Shown: positions 1 through 10,024 of the stretch, in pieces
How positions within the stretch are numbered: position 1 is the first letter of the stretch
How the letters are laid out: every line of letters begins with the position of its first letter
Source of the DNA: Bittarella massiliensis (ex Durand et al. 2017)
GTDB lineage: Bacteria; Bacillota; Clostridia; Oscillospirales; Ruminococcaceae
Length of the DNA stretch: 64,000 nucleotides
NCBI RefSeq assembly: GCF_001486165.1
Contig: NZ_LN908977.1
Coordinates: 698,122 to 762,121 of the forward strand
Direction: 5' to 3'
Program-made: the position numbers and the translations under genes
The notes under the pieces: model-generated
Database searches by the model: none
Seen by the model: only the letters and a program-made list of their open reading frames with translations
What the model was told of the DNA's origin: nothing

Positions 1-2124
1 CGCCGGGCGGCCGATGGCAGCGATTGCCGGGTGGCGCTGGACATCGGCCCCATCGGCGAACTGCTCGAGCCCAGCGGCAGCCTCCCCTTTGAGGAGGCGG
101 TGGACCTCTTTGCCCAGCAGGTGCGCGCCGGGGCCGCCGCCGGGGCCGACTTGGTGGTGATCGAGACCATGACCGACCTGTTGGAGGCCAAGGCCGCGGT
201 GCTGGCGGCCAAAGAGGTCTGCGACCTGCCGGTCTGGGTGAGCATGACCTTTGAAAAGGGCGGGCACACCTTTACGGGGGTCTCGATCCCCGCCATGGCC
301 CTGACGCTGGAAGGGCTGGGGGTGCAGGCGCTGGGCATCAACTGCTCGCTGAGCCCCCGGGACATCTACCCCCTGGCCAAAGAGTTGGCCGGGTGGACCG
401 ATCTGCCCCTGATCGTCAAGGCAAACGCCGGGCTGCCCAACCTGGAGGAGGGGCGCTACGACGTGTCGCCCAGCCAGTACGCCGCCGACCTGGCCCCCTT
501 TTTGGAGCTGGGGGTCACCCTGCTGGGGGGCTGTTGTGGCACCACCCCCGAATACATCCGCCAGATCGCGGCGCTGGTGGAGGGGAAAACCCCGCCCCGG
601 CGGACCGCGGCGCGCGTCAGCGCGGTCTGCTCCCCCTCGCGGGTGGTGGCGGTGGACCGGCCGCGGGTCATCGGCGAGCGGATCAACCCCACTGGGAAAA
701 AGCGGTTCAAAGCGGCCCTGGCCGAGGGGAATTGGGACTACATCCTGGCCCAGGGCATCTCCCAGGCGCGGGCCGGGGCCGACATCCTCGACGTGAACGT
801 GGGGATGCCGGGCATCGACGAGCCCGCCGCCATGGAACAGGCGATCAAGCGGCTGCAGGCCATTTTGGACCTGCCGCTGCAGATCGACACCACCGACCCG
901 GCGGCGCTGGAGCGGGGGCTGCGGGTCTACTGCGGCAAGCCGCTGGTCAACTCGGTCAACGGGGAGAAGGCCTCCCTCGACCGGGTGCTGCCCCTGTGCA
1001 AAAAGTACGGCGCGGCGGTGGTGGGGCTGACCCTGGACGAGGCGGGGATCCCCAGCCGGGCAGAGGAGCGGCTGGCCGTGGCCGAGCGGATCGTGGAGGC
1101 GGCCCTGGCACACGGCCTCCCCCGGGAGGACATCTACATCGACTGCCTGGTGCTGACGGCCTCGGCCCAGCAGGACGGGGTGATGGAGACGCTGAAGGCC
1201 GTCTCCCTGGTAAAAGAGAAGCTGGGGGTCAAGACGGTGCTGGGGGTCTCCAACATCTCCTTCGGGCTGCCGGCCAGGGAGCTGGTCAACCGCACCTTTC
1301 TGGCCATGGCCCTGCAGAGGGGGCTGGACCTGCCCATCCTCAACCCCAACGCCGCGGCCATGATGGACACGGTGCGGGCCTACCGGGTGCTGGCCAACCT
1401 GGACGCGGGCGCGGCCGCCTTCATTGCCGCCTACGGTGGGGAGAGGGAGGCCGCCCCCCAGGCGGGCGTCCCTGCGGCGGAAAACGCCGAGGAGGCGGTG
1501 GCCGAGGCCATCCGCGGTGGGCTGGGGGAGCGGGCCCGGGCGTGCACCCTGACCCTGCTGGAGACCCATCCCCCCCTGGAAATCGTCAACCGCTTCTTGA
1601 TCCCCGCCCTGGACCGGGTGGGGGAGGAGTTTGAGAGGGGGACCCTGTTTTTGCCCCAGCTCATCCAGTCGGCCGAGGCGGCGGGCCGGGCCTTTGACGC
1701 GGTCAAGGGGGCCATCGCCGCGGCCGGCAGCGACCAGGGCGACGGCGGGCGGATCGTGCTGGCCACCGTCAAGGGGGACATCCACGACATCGGCAAGAAC
1801 ATCGTTAAGGTGATTTTGGAAAACTATGGGTTTTCTGTCATCGACCTGGGGCGGGACGTGCCGGTGGAAGAGGTGGTGCGCGCGGCCAGGGAACACCGGG
1901 TCAAGCTGGTGGGGCTCTCGGCCCTGATGACCACCACCCTGGGCAGCATGGAGGCGACCATTGCCGCTCTCAAAGCCGCCCTGCCGGAGTGCCGGGTGAT
2001 GGTGGGGGGCGCGGTGCTGACCCCCGAATACGCCCAAAAAATCGGCGCGGACTACTACGCCAGGGACGCCAAGCAGTCGGCCGACATCGCCAAAAAGCTG
2101 TTTTCAGAGGAGGAGAGAGGATGA
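1..2124 (+). CDS. metH: B12-dependent methionine synthase (MetH), 5' truncated by window edge
   Basis: Methylates homocysteine to methionine using methyltetrahydrofolate and a cobalamin cofactor in the cytoplasm. The reading frame is open from base 1, so the true start lies upstream. Counting from the codon at base 31, the homocysteine-binding barrel carries the zinc ligands GINC (Cys105) and GGCCGT (Cys168-169); the pterin-binding domain begins near [11 protein letters not shown] (about 214); the B12 domain has the cobalamin-ligating DIHDIGKN motif (about 583-590). The protein stops soon after the B12 fold, so the C-terminal S-adenosylmethionine reactivation domain of the Escherichia coli enzyme is absent, as is common in clostridial MetH; a separate reactivation protein would then be needed (inference). 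Its TGA overlaps the ATG of the next gene (ATGA), implying coupling. Confidence 0.95.
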   Translation, partial: RRAADGSDCRVALDIGPIGELLEPSGSLPFEEAVDLFAQQVRAGAAAGADLVVIETMTDLLEAKAAVLAAKEVCDLPVWVSMTFEKGGHTFTGVSIPAMALTLEGLGVQALGINCSLSPRDIYPLAKELAGWTDLPLIVKANAGLPNLEEGRYDVSPSQYAADLAPFLELGVTLLGGCCGTTPEYIRQIAALVEGKTPPRRTAARVSAVCSPSRVVAVDRPRVIGERINPTGKKRFKAALAEGNWDYILAQGISQARAGADILDVNVGMPGIDEPAAMEQAIKRLQAILDLPLQIDTTDPAALERGLRVYCGKPLVNSVNGEKASLDRVLPLCKKYGAAVVGLTLDEAGIPSRAEERLAVAERIVEAALAHGLPREDIYIDCLVLTASAQQDGVMETLKAVSLVKEKLGVKTVLGVSNISFGLPARELVNRTFLAMALQRGLDLPILNPNAAAMMDTVRAYRVLANLDAGAAAFIAAYGGEREAAPQAGVPAAENAEEAVAEAIRGGLGERARACTLTLLETHPPLEIVNRFLIPALDRVGEEFERGTLFLPQLIQSAEAAGRAFDAVKGAIAAAGSDQGDGGRIVLATVKGDIHDIGKNIVKVILENYGFSVIDLGRDVPVEEVVRAAREHRVKLVGLSALMTTTLGSMEATIAALKAALPECRVMVGGAVLTPEYAQKIGADYYARDAKQSADIAKKLFSEEERG

Positions 2125-2951
2125 AGGCGGAGATATGGGGCACACCGGTGGCCTATGAGGAGCGGGGCGAGGGGCTGCCCCTGGTGGCGATCCACGGCTG
2201 GACCGGCTGCCGCCTGCAGATGACCGAGCGCCTGGAGCCGGTGTTTGCCGACCTGCCGGGCTACCGGCGCATCTACCTGGACCTGCCGGGGATGGGGGAA
2301 ACCCCGCCCTGTGCGCGGGTGCAAAACACCGACGAGATGCTGGCCTTTGTGCGCGCCTTCATCGACCGGGTGGTGGGGGAGAAAGTCCCCTATCTGGTGG
2401 CGGGCCACTCCTACGGCGGGTACCTGGTGCGGGGGCTGCTGGCGGCAGAGGACAGCCGGGCGGCGGGGGGCATCCTCCTTTGCCCGGTGGCCAACCCGGT
2501 GCACGCCCAGCGCGTCCTGCCGCCCCTCGTGCCGCTGGTGGAGGAGCCGGCCTTCGTGCAGGCCCTTCCCCAGCCCGAGAGGGAGGCCTATGGCGGGGCG
2601 ATCGCGGTGCAAAACCGGCGCAGCTATGCCGCCTGGCAGCGGGAGATCGACGGGGTGAAAGACCGCTTTGACGCGGGCTATCTGGACGCCATCGTCCGCA
2701 CCGGCTACGGCTATGCCCGGCTGCCGGAAGAGGGGAAGACCGTCGACGCCCCGGCCCTCCTCTTTTTGGGGCGGCAGGACGACGTGGTGGGGTATGAGGA
2801 GATGCTCGAACTGCTGCCCCACTACCCCCGGGCCACCCTGGCCCTGCTGGAACACGCCGGGCACCAGTTGGCCATCGATCAGCCCGAGACCTTTGTGGCC
2901 ATGACTCGCTGCTGGCTGAAAAAATGGGAGAGCGAGCGCCCGCGGCAATGA
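2121..2951 (+). CDS. alpha/beta hydrolase fold protein
   Basis: A 276-residue soluble hydrolase of unknown substrate. The oxyanion-region motif IHGW is at residues 24-27, the nucleophile elbow GHSYGG at 95-100 (Ser97), the acid is probably in LGRQDD and the histidine in EHAGHQ near the C-terminus, so the triad looks complete. The start is set at the ATG overlapping the metH stop (ATGA); a longer in-frame extension exists but runs inside metH. Transcribed with metH and closed by the terminator at 2962. It is a clear paralogue of the protein at 57728-58555: the N-terminal 110 residues align almost without gaps. The link to methionine metabolism is only positional. Confidence 0.88.
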   Translation: MKAEIWGTPVAYEERGEGLPLVAIHGWTGCRLQMTERLEPVFADLPGYRRIYLDLPGMGETPPCARVQNTDEMLAFVRAFIDRVVGEKVPYLVAGHSYGGYLVRGLLAAEDSRAAGGILLCPVANPVHAQRVLPPLVPLVEEPAFVQALPQPEREAYGGAIAVQNRRSYAAWQREIDGVKDRFDAGYLDAIVRTGYGYARLPEEGKTVDAPALLFLGRQDDVVGYEEMLELLPHYPRATLALLEHAGHQLAIDQPETFVAMTRCWLKKWESERPRQ

Positions 2952-2961
2952 ACGGAAAAGA

Positions 2962-3004
2962 AAAGGGCCCCTGTCGGACAGATCGTCCGGCGGGGGCCCT
3001 TTTG
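2962..3004. terminator. bidirectional intrinsic terminator
   Basis: AAAGGGCCCC pairs with GGGGGCCCTTT, with an inner GGAC/GTCC stem. An A-run lies on the left and a T-run on the right, so it can stop both the metH-hydrolase transcript and the convergent HAD gene. Confidence 0.85.
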
Positions 3005-3013
3005 AATGGCGGT

Positions 3014-3688
3014 TTAGTCTTCCAGCAGTTCGGCAAAGCTCTCGATGTGGCGGTCGGCGAGGGCGCAGATCTGCGGCCAGTCCTCCCTGGCGGTCTCGTC
3101 GAAGATGGCGCAGACTTGAAACCCGGCCTTTTTGGCCGTCTCAATGGCGTAGAGGCTGTCCTCAAAGACGGTGCACTGGGCAGGGGGGAGGCCGATGCAC
3201 TCGGCCGCGCGCAGAAAGATGTCGGGGTCCCGTTTGCTGATGCCGGTCTCCTGCGCGGTGAGGAAGAAGTCCAGTTGGTCCCAGAGGCCCAGCCGCTCCA
3301 GGGCGGCGCGGGAGAAGTCGCGCCCGGTCATGGTGGCGATGCCCACTTTGGCGCCGCTTTGGTGCAGGGCCTGCAGGTATTGGGGGACCATGGGCTTGCA
3401 CTGGATCTCCCCCTCGTAGGCCGCGCCGATACGCAGCAGCCAGCGGTCAAAAACGTCCTGCGCGGTGGCGTTCAGGCCGTAGCGGTCGACGAGGTACTGG
3501 GCGCGGTCGATGAGCTTTTTGTCGGTCATCAGCGCCCTCGCCTCCTCTTCCTGCGCCTCGGTGAGGGTGAGGCCCCACGACTTTAGCACCGCGAAGTCCC
3601 ACACCCGCCAGTGGTGCATGGAGTCAAGCAGGGTGCCGTCCATGTCGAAAATGGCCCCTTTGACGGGGAAGTCTGCTCTGCACTTCAT
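3014..3688 (-). CDS. HAD-superfamily phosphatase (beta-phosphoglucomutase-like)
   Basis: A 224-residue haloacid dehalogenase-type hydrolase. Motif I is FDMDGT (Asp15 nucleophile, Asp17), followed by a helical cap, motif II around IATMTG, and a late acidic motif VFEDS that binds Mg2+. This cap type is found in beta-phosphoglucomutase and sugar-phosphate or nucleotide phosphatases; the substrate cannot be read from sequence. The start ATG at 3688 is preceded by an AGGGGG ribosome site; a longer frame upstream has no such support. Monocistronic, convergent with the hydrolase at 2121. Confidence 0.85.
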   Translation of the reverse strand: MKCRADFPVKGAIFDMDGTLLDSMHHWRVWDFAVLKSWGLTLTEAQEEEARALMTDKKLIDRAQYLVDRYGLNATAQDVFDRWLLRIGAAYEGEIQCKPMVPQYLQALHQSGAKVGIATMTGRDFSRAALERLGLWDQLDFFLTAQETGISKRDPDIFLRAAECIGLPPAQCTVFEDSLYAIETAKKAGFQVCAIFDETAREDWPQICALADRHIESFAELLED

Positions 3689-3872
3689 TGCAAATATACC
3701 CCCTTGATAAAAGTTGTTTTTCCCAGTATAGCACAAAATGACAAAAAGGAAAAACGTTTCCATCGGCGCGGGAGGGGGTGGACGCTCTTTTTTCTCCCGC
3801 CCGCGCATAGGGATAGAGAGGCGTCTGCCCGAAGGGAGGGCGGCGCGAGAGGAAAAAAGGGGAGAGAGGACA

Positions 3873-4880
3873 ATGTGGTGGATGCTGGTGCTGGCCGCGG
3901 CGGTGGGGGAGAGCTACACCGCCGTAAAGCTGGCCTATTACGGGGAGCTGTGGGGGCGGGCCCGCGGCGGGGAACCCACGGCCTGGATGGCGGCGGCGGC
4001 CGCCCTGCCCCTCTGGGGAGCGGCCCTCTGCGCCGGGTGGTCCCGCCGGGCAGACCTGACTTTGGGTGGCGTGGGCGGGGCGCTGCTGCTCTGGGCGGCC
4101 GCCGGGGGCTGTGCCCTTCTGGCGGCGCTGGAGACGGCTTTTTCGTGGGGAGAGGTCAGCGGCCGCCGGGTGCTCTGCCTGTTGGGGGGCTGTGGGGCGG
4201 TGGTGCTGTTGCCCGCCTTTGGAATGGACATCCCCCTAGGGCCGGTGGGGGCGCTGACCCCTGTCCTCCTGCTGCTGGGCGGGGTGGAGCTGACCTACCG
4301 GCGGGAGCTGCGGCGACCGCCTGTCCGGGCGCTGGCGGACGGCCCGCTGCGGGGGGAGCCGTTGGAGTCGTTGCCGCAGCCGGTAAAGGCCAGCAGGGCG
4401 GCCAGGAGCAGGGGGAGCAGGCGGGTGGGGGTGCTGGCGGTGGCGGCCTTTTTGGGCGGTCTCTTCCTCTGCTGCGGCCTCTCCCATCTGCTGGGGGAGG
4501 GGGCCGTATCCCCTCTGTGGGCGGCCCTCTTTTTGGGGGCGCCCCTCTCGGCGCCGGCCGCCGTCTGCTGGGGGAAGCTGGTGCGGCGGGGGGAGAGCGC
4601 CCGATTGGCCCCCTTTCTGCTTCGCCTGGGGTGGATGGGGCTGTTGGCCCTCCCCCTGTCGGACCTGGCCTGCCGGGGGGAGAGCGTCTACCGCTTTGAC
4701 GCGTCCGCCCTGCTGCTCTGGCTACTCTGCCTCTACGCCCTGGCGGCCCTCTTCTGGTGCCTGCGGCTGCTGCGCCGCAGGGAGCGCAGCGGGGCGGTGC
4801 TCCTGACCTGCCGGATCCTCTGCGTCTGCCTGCCGCTGTGCGCCCTCCTCTTTTTCTGGCTGGGGCTTCGGCGGGGCTGA
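3873..4880 (+). CDS. polytopic membrane protein of unknown function
   Basis: A 335-residue protein, mostly hydrophobic, with roughly nine to ten predicted membrane segments (for example residues 1-20, 36-55, 65-90, 100-125, 200-225) and a cytoplasm-like charged stretch near residues 140-195 rich in Arg. No motif I recognise. The start ATG at 3873 has GGGGAGAGAGG just upstream; an extension to 3738 is open but has no ribosome site and would overlay the promoter region of the divergent HAD gene. Codon use is very GC-rich like its neighbours. I cannot assign a function. Confidence 0.7.
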   Translation: MWWMLVLAAAVGESYTAVKLAYYGELWGRARGGEPTAWMAAAAALPLWGAALCAGWSRRADLTLGGVGGALLLWAAAGGCALLAALETAFSWGEVSGRRVLCLLGGCGAVVLLPAFGMDIPLGPVGALTPVLLLLGGVELTYRRELRRPPVRALADGPLRGEPLESLPQPVKASRAARSRGSRRVGVLAVAAFLGGLFLCCGLSHLLGEGAVSPLWAALFLGAPLSAPAAVCWGKLVRRGESARLAPFLLRLGWMGLLALPLSDLACRGESVYRFDASALLLWLLCLYALAALFWCLRLLRRRERSGAVLLTCRILCVCLPLCALLFFWLGLRRG

Positions 4881-4902
4881 GCCGCTGGGGAAAGGGGGGC
4901 AT

Positions 4903-4927
4903 TTCGGCAAATCGCCCAATTGCCGAA
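4903..4927. repeat. 8-bp inverted repeat
   Basis: TTCGGCAA and TTGCCGAA separated by nine bases, in the gap before the PfkB kinase. It is followed by A rather than T residues on the top strand, so it is not a top-strand terminator; an operator or RNA hairpin is possible. Confidence 0.4.
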
Positions 4928-5009
4928 AAAAGGGCGTCCTTTTCACCGGCCGCGCAAAAGCGGGCCGCCAAACACAGCGGATTTTGGCGGCGGGGAATCG
5001 CCTTTTCAA

Positions 5010-5039
5010 TTGCTTCTCCGGCAGGGCCCGTGCTATAAT
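5010..5039 (+). promoter_or_regulatory. sigma-A-type promoter of the PfkB kinase gene
   Basis: TTGCTT (5010-5015), 18-base spacer, TATAAT (5034-5039). Transcription would start near 5046, giving a leader of about 53 bases. Confidence 0.65.
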
Positions 5040-5098
5040 GGGGACGGAAACTGCGCCGAACGCGGCGAAATATATGCCACAGAAAGGGACGCGCGAAC

Positions 5099-6103
5099 AT
5101 GGTACAGCTGAAAACAGAGAAACCCATCCTCTGCCTGGGGGACGTAAACCCCGACATCATCCTGCCCTACGGCGAATCCCGCCAGATCATGGACGCGGTC
5201 GCCCGGGGCGAGGCCGACGTCAACAGCCCCCGCCCCGAGATCGCCGTGCAGGGCGGCGGCTCGGTGGGCAACACCGCCTCCGGCCTGGGGCGGCTGGGGA
5301 TGCCGGTCTTTTTCGCCGGGATGGCGGGCCACGACTCCTTTGGCCAGTTCATCAAAGAGGACTTTGAGAAAGACGGGGTGGACACCCGCTACCTGACCCT
5401 CAACCCCGACATCCCCACCGTCATCATCATGGCGGTGGTGGGGGAGGACAAAAACCGGGTCATCTACGTCTACCCGCCGGAAAACCCCTCCCACCTGCAG
5501 CTGCGGCCGCAGGACCTGCCGGACGAGATCATCCCCCAAATCGGCTGGGTGCACACCACCGGCTTTATGCTGCGGGACAATCCGGCGGCCGACACGGTGA
5601 TCGGCTTTATGGAAAAGTGCGCGGCGGCGGGGATCTTGGTCTCCTTTGACCTGAACCTGCGCATCGAGACCAACCCCCTCACCGAGGAGTTCCGGCAGAG
5701 GGTGATGCGGATCGTCAACATCTCCAACCTGCTGCTGGGCTCCGGGGTGGAGGAGTACATGCCCCTCACCGGCAAGGGTGACCCGGAAGAGGCCGCCCGC
5801 TCCCTGGTGACCCCCGACCGGGTGGTCATCTCCCGCGCGGGGGCGGCCGGCGTCCACTACTACACCGACGGGGAGGAGGGCTTCCTGCCCACCTTTGACG
5901 TGGAGGTGGTGGACACGGTGGGCGCGGGCGACGGCTTCAACGCCGGCTTCATCTCGGCGGCGGCCCGGGGCCTCCCCCTGCGCGACTGCGTGGACTGGGG
6001 CAACGCCACCGCCTGCTACACCATCTCCCACAAGGGGGCGCGCACCGTCCCGCCGCGGGAGGTCATTGAGAAATTTATGAAGGACGTTCCCTATATCCGC
6101 TGA
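5099..6103 (+). CDS. PfkB-family carbohydrate kinase
   Basis: A 334-residue ATP-dependent sugar or nucleoside kinase of the ribokinase/PfkB fold. The N-terminal GGGSVGNTASGLGRLG stretch (residues 52-67) is the PfkB signature 1 region; signature 2 is DTVGAGDGFNAGF near residues 271-283, whose GAGD supplies the catalytic Asp and anion hole. Length is usual for the family. The substrate (fructose, ribose, 2-keto-3-deoxygluconate and others are possible) cannot be told, and no sugar transporter adjoins it. ATG at 5099 follows an AAAGGGA site. Monocistronic with its own promoter and terminator. Confidence 0.88.
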   Translation: MVQLKTEKPILCLGDVNPDIILPYGESRQIMDAVARGEADVNSPRPEIAVQGGGSVGNTASGLGRLGMPVFFAGMAGHDSFGQFIKEDFEKDGVDTRYLTLNPDIPTVIIMAVVGEDKNRVIYVYPPENPSHLQLRPQDLPDEIIPQIGWVHTTGFMLRDNPAADTVIGFMEKCAAAGILVSFDLNLRIETNPLTEEFRQRVMRIVNISNLLLGSGVEEYMPLTGKGDPEEAARSLVTPDRVVISRAGAAGVHYYTDGEEGFLPTFDVEVVDTVGAGDGFNAGFISAAARGLPLRDCVDWGNATACYTISHKGARTVPPREVIEKFMKDVPYIR

Positions 6104-6115
6104 CGGGGGAGACAG

Positions 6116-6150
6116 GGGCCCGGCCGCTTTTGGTGGCCGGGCCCTTTTTT
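6116..6150 (+). terminator. intrinsic terminator after the PfkB kinase
   Basis: GGGCCCGGCC pairs with GGCCGGGCCC across a short loop and is followed by six T. Confidence 0.9.
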
Positions 6151-6193
6151 GCCGTTTGAGGGACCGCCCCTTTTCAAATGGGGGCAGATGCCG

Positions 6194-6199
6194 TATAAT
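6194..6199 (+). promoter_or_regulatory. probable -10 box of the comB-rlmI operon
   Basis: TATAAT at 6194-6199, 38 bases before the comB-like start. The -35 position (about 6171, TTTTCA) is a poor match, so only the -10 is supported. Confidence 0.5.
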
Positions 6200-6236
6200 A
6201 AGCCGGAGCCAAGAGAAGGACAGGTGATCTGACGAG

Positions 6237-6983
6237 ATGCAAGTGACAGTATACGCCCAGCACGACTTTGTCGACCCGCAGCAGCTGGCCGGCAGCACAG
6301 CGGTGGTGATCGACACCTTCCGCGCCACCTCCACCGTCACGGCGGCCTTGGAAAACGGCTGCGCGGCGGTGATCCCGGTCGCCCACAAGGAGGACGCCTT
6401 CCGCCTGCGCAGGGAGGTGCCCGCCTACCGGGAGGCCCTGCTGGGGGGCGAGCGCAAGACCCAGATCATCCCCGGATTTGACTGCGGCAACTCCCCCCTG
6501 GAATACACCCGGGCGCGGATCGGGGGGCGGGTGCTCATCCTCTCCACCACCAACGGCACCAAGGCGGTGGCCAAGGCCGAGCGGGCCAGTGCCATCTACC
6601 TGGGCTGTCTCAACAACGCCGAGGCGGTGGCCAAGCGCCTCTGGCGGCGGGGGGAGGACGTGCAGATCGTCTGTGCGGGCACCAAGGGCAACTTCTCCCT
6701 GGAGGACGTGGTGAGCGCCGGGGCGATGATCCACTACCTGAAGCTATGGGGGGGCGGCGAGGTCGCCTGCAACGACCTGGGCTACACCGCCTGGAAGATG
6801 TTTGAAGGCTACGGAGCGGATATGGACGGGCTGCTGCGCCCCACCCGCCACTACGGCACCATGCTCAAAAACGACCTGGCGGAGGACATCGCCTACTGCA
6901 TCCAGCTAAACATCAGCCGATCGGTCCCCGTCTGCCAAAACGGACAGGTGATTTTGGCGTCGGAAGAGGAGGAGACAAGATGA
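6237..6983 (+). CDS. comB: ComB-family 2-phosphosulfolactate phosphatase homologue
   Basis: A 248-residue member of the ComB family. In methanogens ComB dephosphorylates 2-phosphosulfolactate in coenzyme M synthesis; bacterial homologues of this kind have no settled role. Recognised from the N-terminal IDTFRATST motif (residues 24-32), the STTNGTKA segment near 102-109 and the AGTKGNFSLEDV stretch near 147-158, all characteristic of the family, at the usual length. No other coenzyme M gene is visible in the window, so the substrate is uncertain. ATG at 6237 has an AGGTGA site ten bases upstream. Its TGA overlaps the following ATG (ATGA), so it is co-translated with the rRNA methyltransferase. 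Confidence 0.8.
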   Translation: MQVTVYAQHDFVDPQQLAGSTAVVIDTFRATSTVTAALENGCAAVIPVAHKEDAFRLRREVPAYREALLGGERKTQIIPGFDCGNSPLEYTRARIGGRVLILSTTNGTKAVAKAERASAIYLGCLNNAEAVAKRLWRRGEDVQIVCAGTKGNFSLEDVVSAGAMIHYLKLWGGGEVACNDLGYTAWKMFEGYGADMDGLLRPTRHYGTMLKNDLAEDIAYCIQLNISRSVPVCQNGQVILASEEEETR

Positions 6984-8209
6984 AGGAGACCAGGCCCTAT
7001 CCGGCCACAGCGGTGAGTCCCAAGGCAGAGGCGTCGGTCCTGCGGGGGCATCCCTGGATTTACGACACCGAGGTGCGCCAGGCGGGGGAGGACTGCCTGG
7101 ACGGCGAGCTGGTGGACGTCTTTGGCCCCAAGGGCGGCTACCTGGGGACAGGCTTTTACAACAGCCACTCCAAAATCCGCATCCGGCTGCTCTCCCGCAA
7201 CGCCAACGACCGCTTTGACGAGGCCTTTTGGGAGCGGCGGCTGCGCTACGCCTGGGACTACCGCAAGGCGGTGATGGGCGAAGACATCCGCTGCTGCCGG
7301 CTCATCTTCGGCGAGGCCGACGCCTTTCCCGGGCTGACGGTGGACCGGTTCGACAACATCCTGGTGGCCCAGACCCTCTCGCTGGGGATGGAGCGGCGCA
7401 AGGGTCTGCTCTTTTCGCTGCTCTACAAGATCCTGACCGGGGACGGCCAGAAAATCGACGGCATCTACGAGCGAAACGACGTGGCCATCCGCCGTTTGGA
7501 GGGGATGGAAGAGGGCAAGGGATTTTACCCCCTGGACGGGGTCGCGCCCCCCGCGCAGACCCGGACCGAAATCACCGAAAATGGGATCGCCTACCAGGTG
7601 GACTTTGAAAACGGGCAGAAGACCGGCTTCTTTTTGGACCAGAAGTACAACCGCCAGGCAGTGGCGAAACTGGCGGCCGGGCGGCGGGTGCTAGACTGCT
7701 TTACCCACACCGGCAGCTTTGCCCTCAACGCCGCCAAGGGCGGGGCCGAGTGGGTGGAGGCGGTGGACGTCTCCGCCTCCGCCGTGGAGATGGCGCGGGA
7801 GAACGCCCGCCGCAACGGTTTGGAAGGGAAGATGGGCTTTACAGTGGCAAACGTCTTTGACCTGCTGCCGGCCCTGGCCAGGGAGCGGCGGGGGACCTAC
7901 GACTTCATCATCCTCGACCCGCCGGCCTTCACCAAATCCCGCCACACGGTACACGGGGCCGAGCGGGGCTATAAGGAAATCAACTACCGGGCCATGAAGC
8001 TGCTGCCCCGGGGCGGGTATCTGGCCACCTGCTCCTGCTCCCACTTTATGAAAGACGAGCTCTTTCGCAAGATGCTCGTCAGCGCCGCAGCGGACGCCCA
8101 GGTCTCCCTCCGGCAGATCGAGGCCCGCCAGCAGGCCCCCGATCACCCCATCCTCTGGAACGTGCCCGAGACCGATTACCTGAAATTCTACCTCTTTCAG
8201 GTGGTGTAA
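6980..8209 (+). CDS. rlmI: class I rRNA (cytosine-5)-methyltransferase, RlmI-like
   Basis: A 409-residue SAM-dependent methyltransferase. An N-terminal PUA RNA-binding domain (about residues 5-85, with the typical RGHPWIYDTEV start) precedes a Rossmann methyltransferase domain with the SAM motif VLDCFTHTGSFAL near 237-249 and the catalytic-region motif LDPPAFTKS near 311-319. The closest known relative is E. coli RlmI, which makes m5C1962 in 23S rRNA; whether this enzyme targets the same base is inference. It overlaps the comB-like stop by four bases. Confidence 0.88.
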   Translation: MKETRPYPATAVSPKAEASVLRGHPWIYDTEVRQAGEDCLDGELVDVFGPKGGYLGTGFYNSHSKIRIRLLSRNANDRFDEAFWERRLRYAWDYRKAVMGEDIRCCRLIFGEADAFPGLTVDRFDNILVAQTLSLGMERRKGLLFSLLYKILTGDGQKIDGIYERNDVAIRRLEGMEEGKGFYPLDGVAPPAQTRTEITENGIAYQVDFENGQKTGFFLDQKYNRQAVAKLAAGRRVLDCFTHTGSFALNAAKGGAEWVEAVDVSASAVEMARENARRNGLEGKMGFTVANVFDLLPALARERRGTYDFIILDPPAFTKSRHTVHGAERGYKEINYRAMKLLPRGGYLATCSCSHFMKDELFRKMLVSAAADAQVSLRQIEARQQAPDHPILWNVPETDYLKFYLFQVV

Positions 8210-8254
8210 GGAGGGGGGAGGAGCCGCCTTTCTTTGGCCGGATCTCCCTTTTTG

Positions 8255-8283
8255 TTGTATTGGGCGGAATTTTGTACTATACT
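8255..8283 (+). promoter_or_regulatory. sigma-A promoter of asnS
   Basis: TTGTAT (8255-8260), 17-base spacer, TATACT (8278-8283); leader of about 32 bases before the asnS ATG. Confidence 0.75.
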
Positions 8284-8321
8284 AATAGAACTATCAACTG
8301 ATTTTTGGAGGCTACTGCACT

Positions 8322-9716
<1,395 letters not shown>

Positions 9717-9730
9717 AAAGAGAGAAAAAA

Positions 9731-9774
9731 GAGCGTCGGACAGGCCCCAAAGGGCTTGTCCGGCGTCTTTTTTT
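9731..9774 (+). terminator. intrinsic terminator after asnS
   Basis: A long imperfect stem (GCGTCGGACAGGCCC with GGGCTTGTCCGGCGTC) followed by seven T. Confidence 0.85.
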
Positions 9775-9877
9775 GAAACAGGCCGGGGGAGAAGGCACCG
9801 GCAGTTGTGAGAAATTTGAAGAAATGTAACTTTTTAACTTGCACTTTTATATAACTGGATAAATGTATGAAAGGGGG

Positions 9878-9906
9878 TTGCAGCCGATAAAATAAGGGTA
9901 TATAAT
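9878..9906 (+). promoter_or_regulatory. sigma-A promoter of the aminotransferase gene
   Basis: TTGCAG (9878-9883), 17-base spacer, TATAAT (9901-9906), in a locally AT-rich stretch. Start near 9913, leaving a leader of about 112 bases. Confidence 0.75.
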
Positions 9907-9936
9907 AATCGACAAAGATAAAAGTTTGAAAAAGCA

Positions 9937-9990
9937 CCTGTAAATTGCAAGTTTTTTATTTTTGAAATTGCAATACAGGGCAGTTTTTTT
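9937..9990 (+). promoter_or_regulatory. terminator-like hairpin in the aminotransferase leader
   Basis: CCTGTA and TTGCAA (9937-9950, two bases unpaired) pair with TTGCAATACAGG (9968-9979), followed by GCAG and seven T (9984-9990). It sits between promoter and start codon, so it could act as an attenuator. The stem is AU-rich and the poly-T is displaced by four bases, so strength is doubtful. Confidence 0.45.
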
Positions 9991-10024
9991 CAGTTTGAGA
10001 GAGATTTTGTGGGAGGCAGGAAAG

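Noticed and set aside
4156-5160. 334-codon minus-strand frame opposite the membrane protein
   Set aside because: Arg/Pro/Gly-rich shadow of the hydrophobic gene on the other strand.
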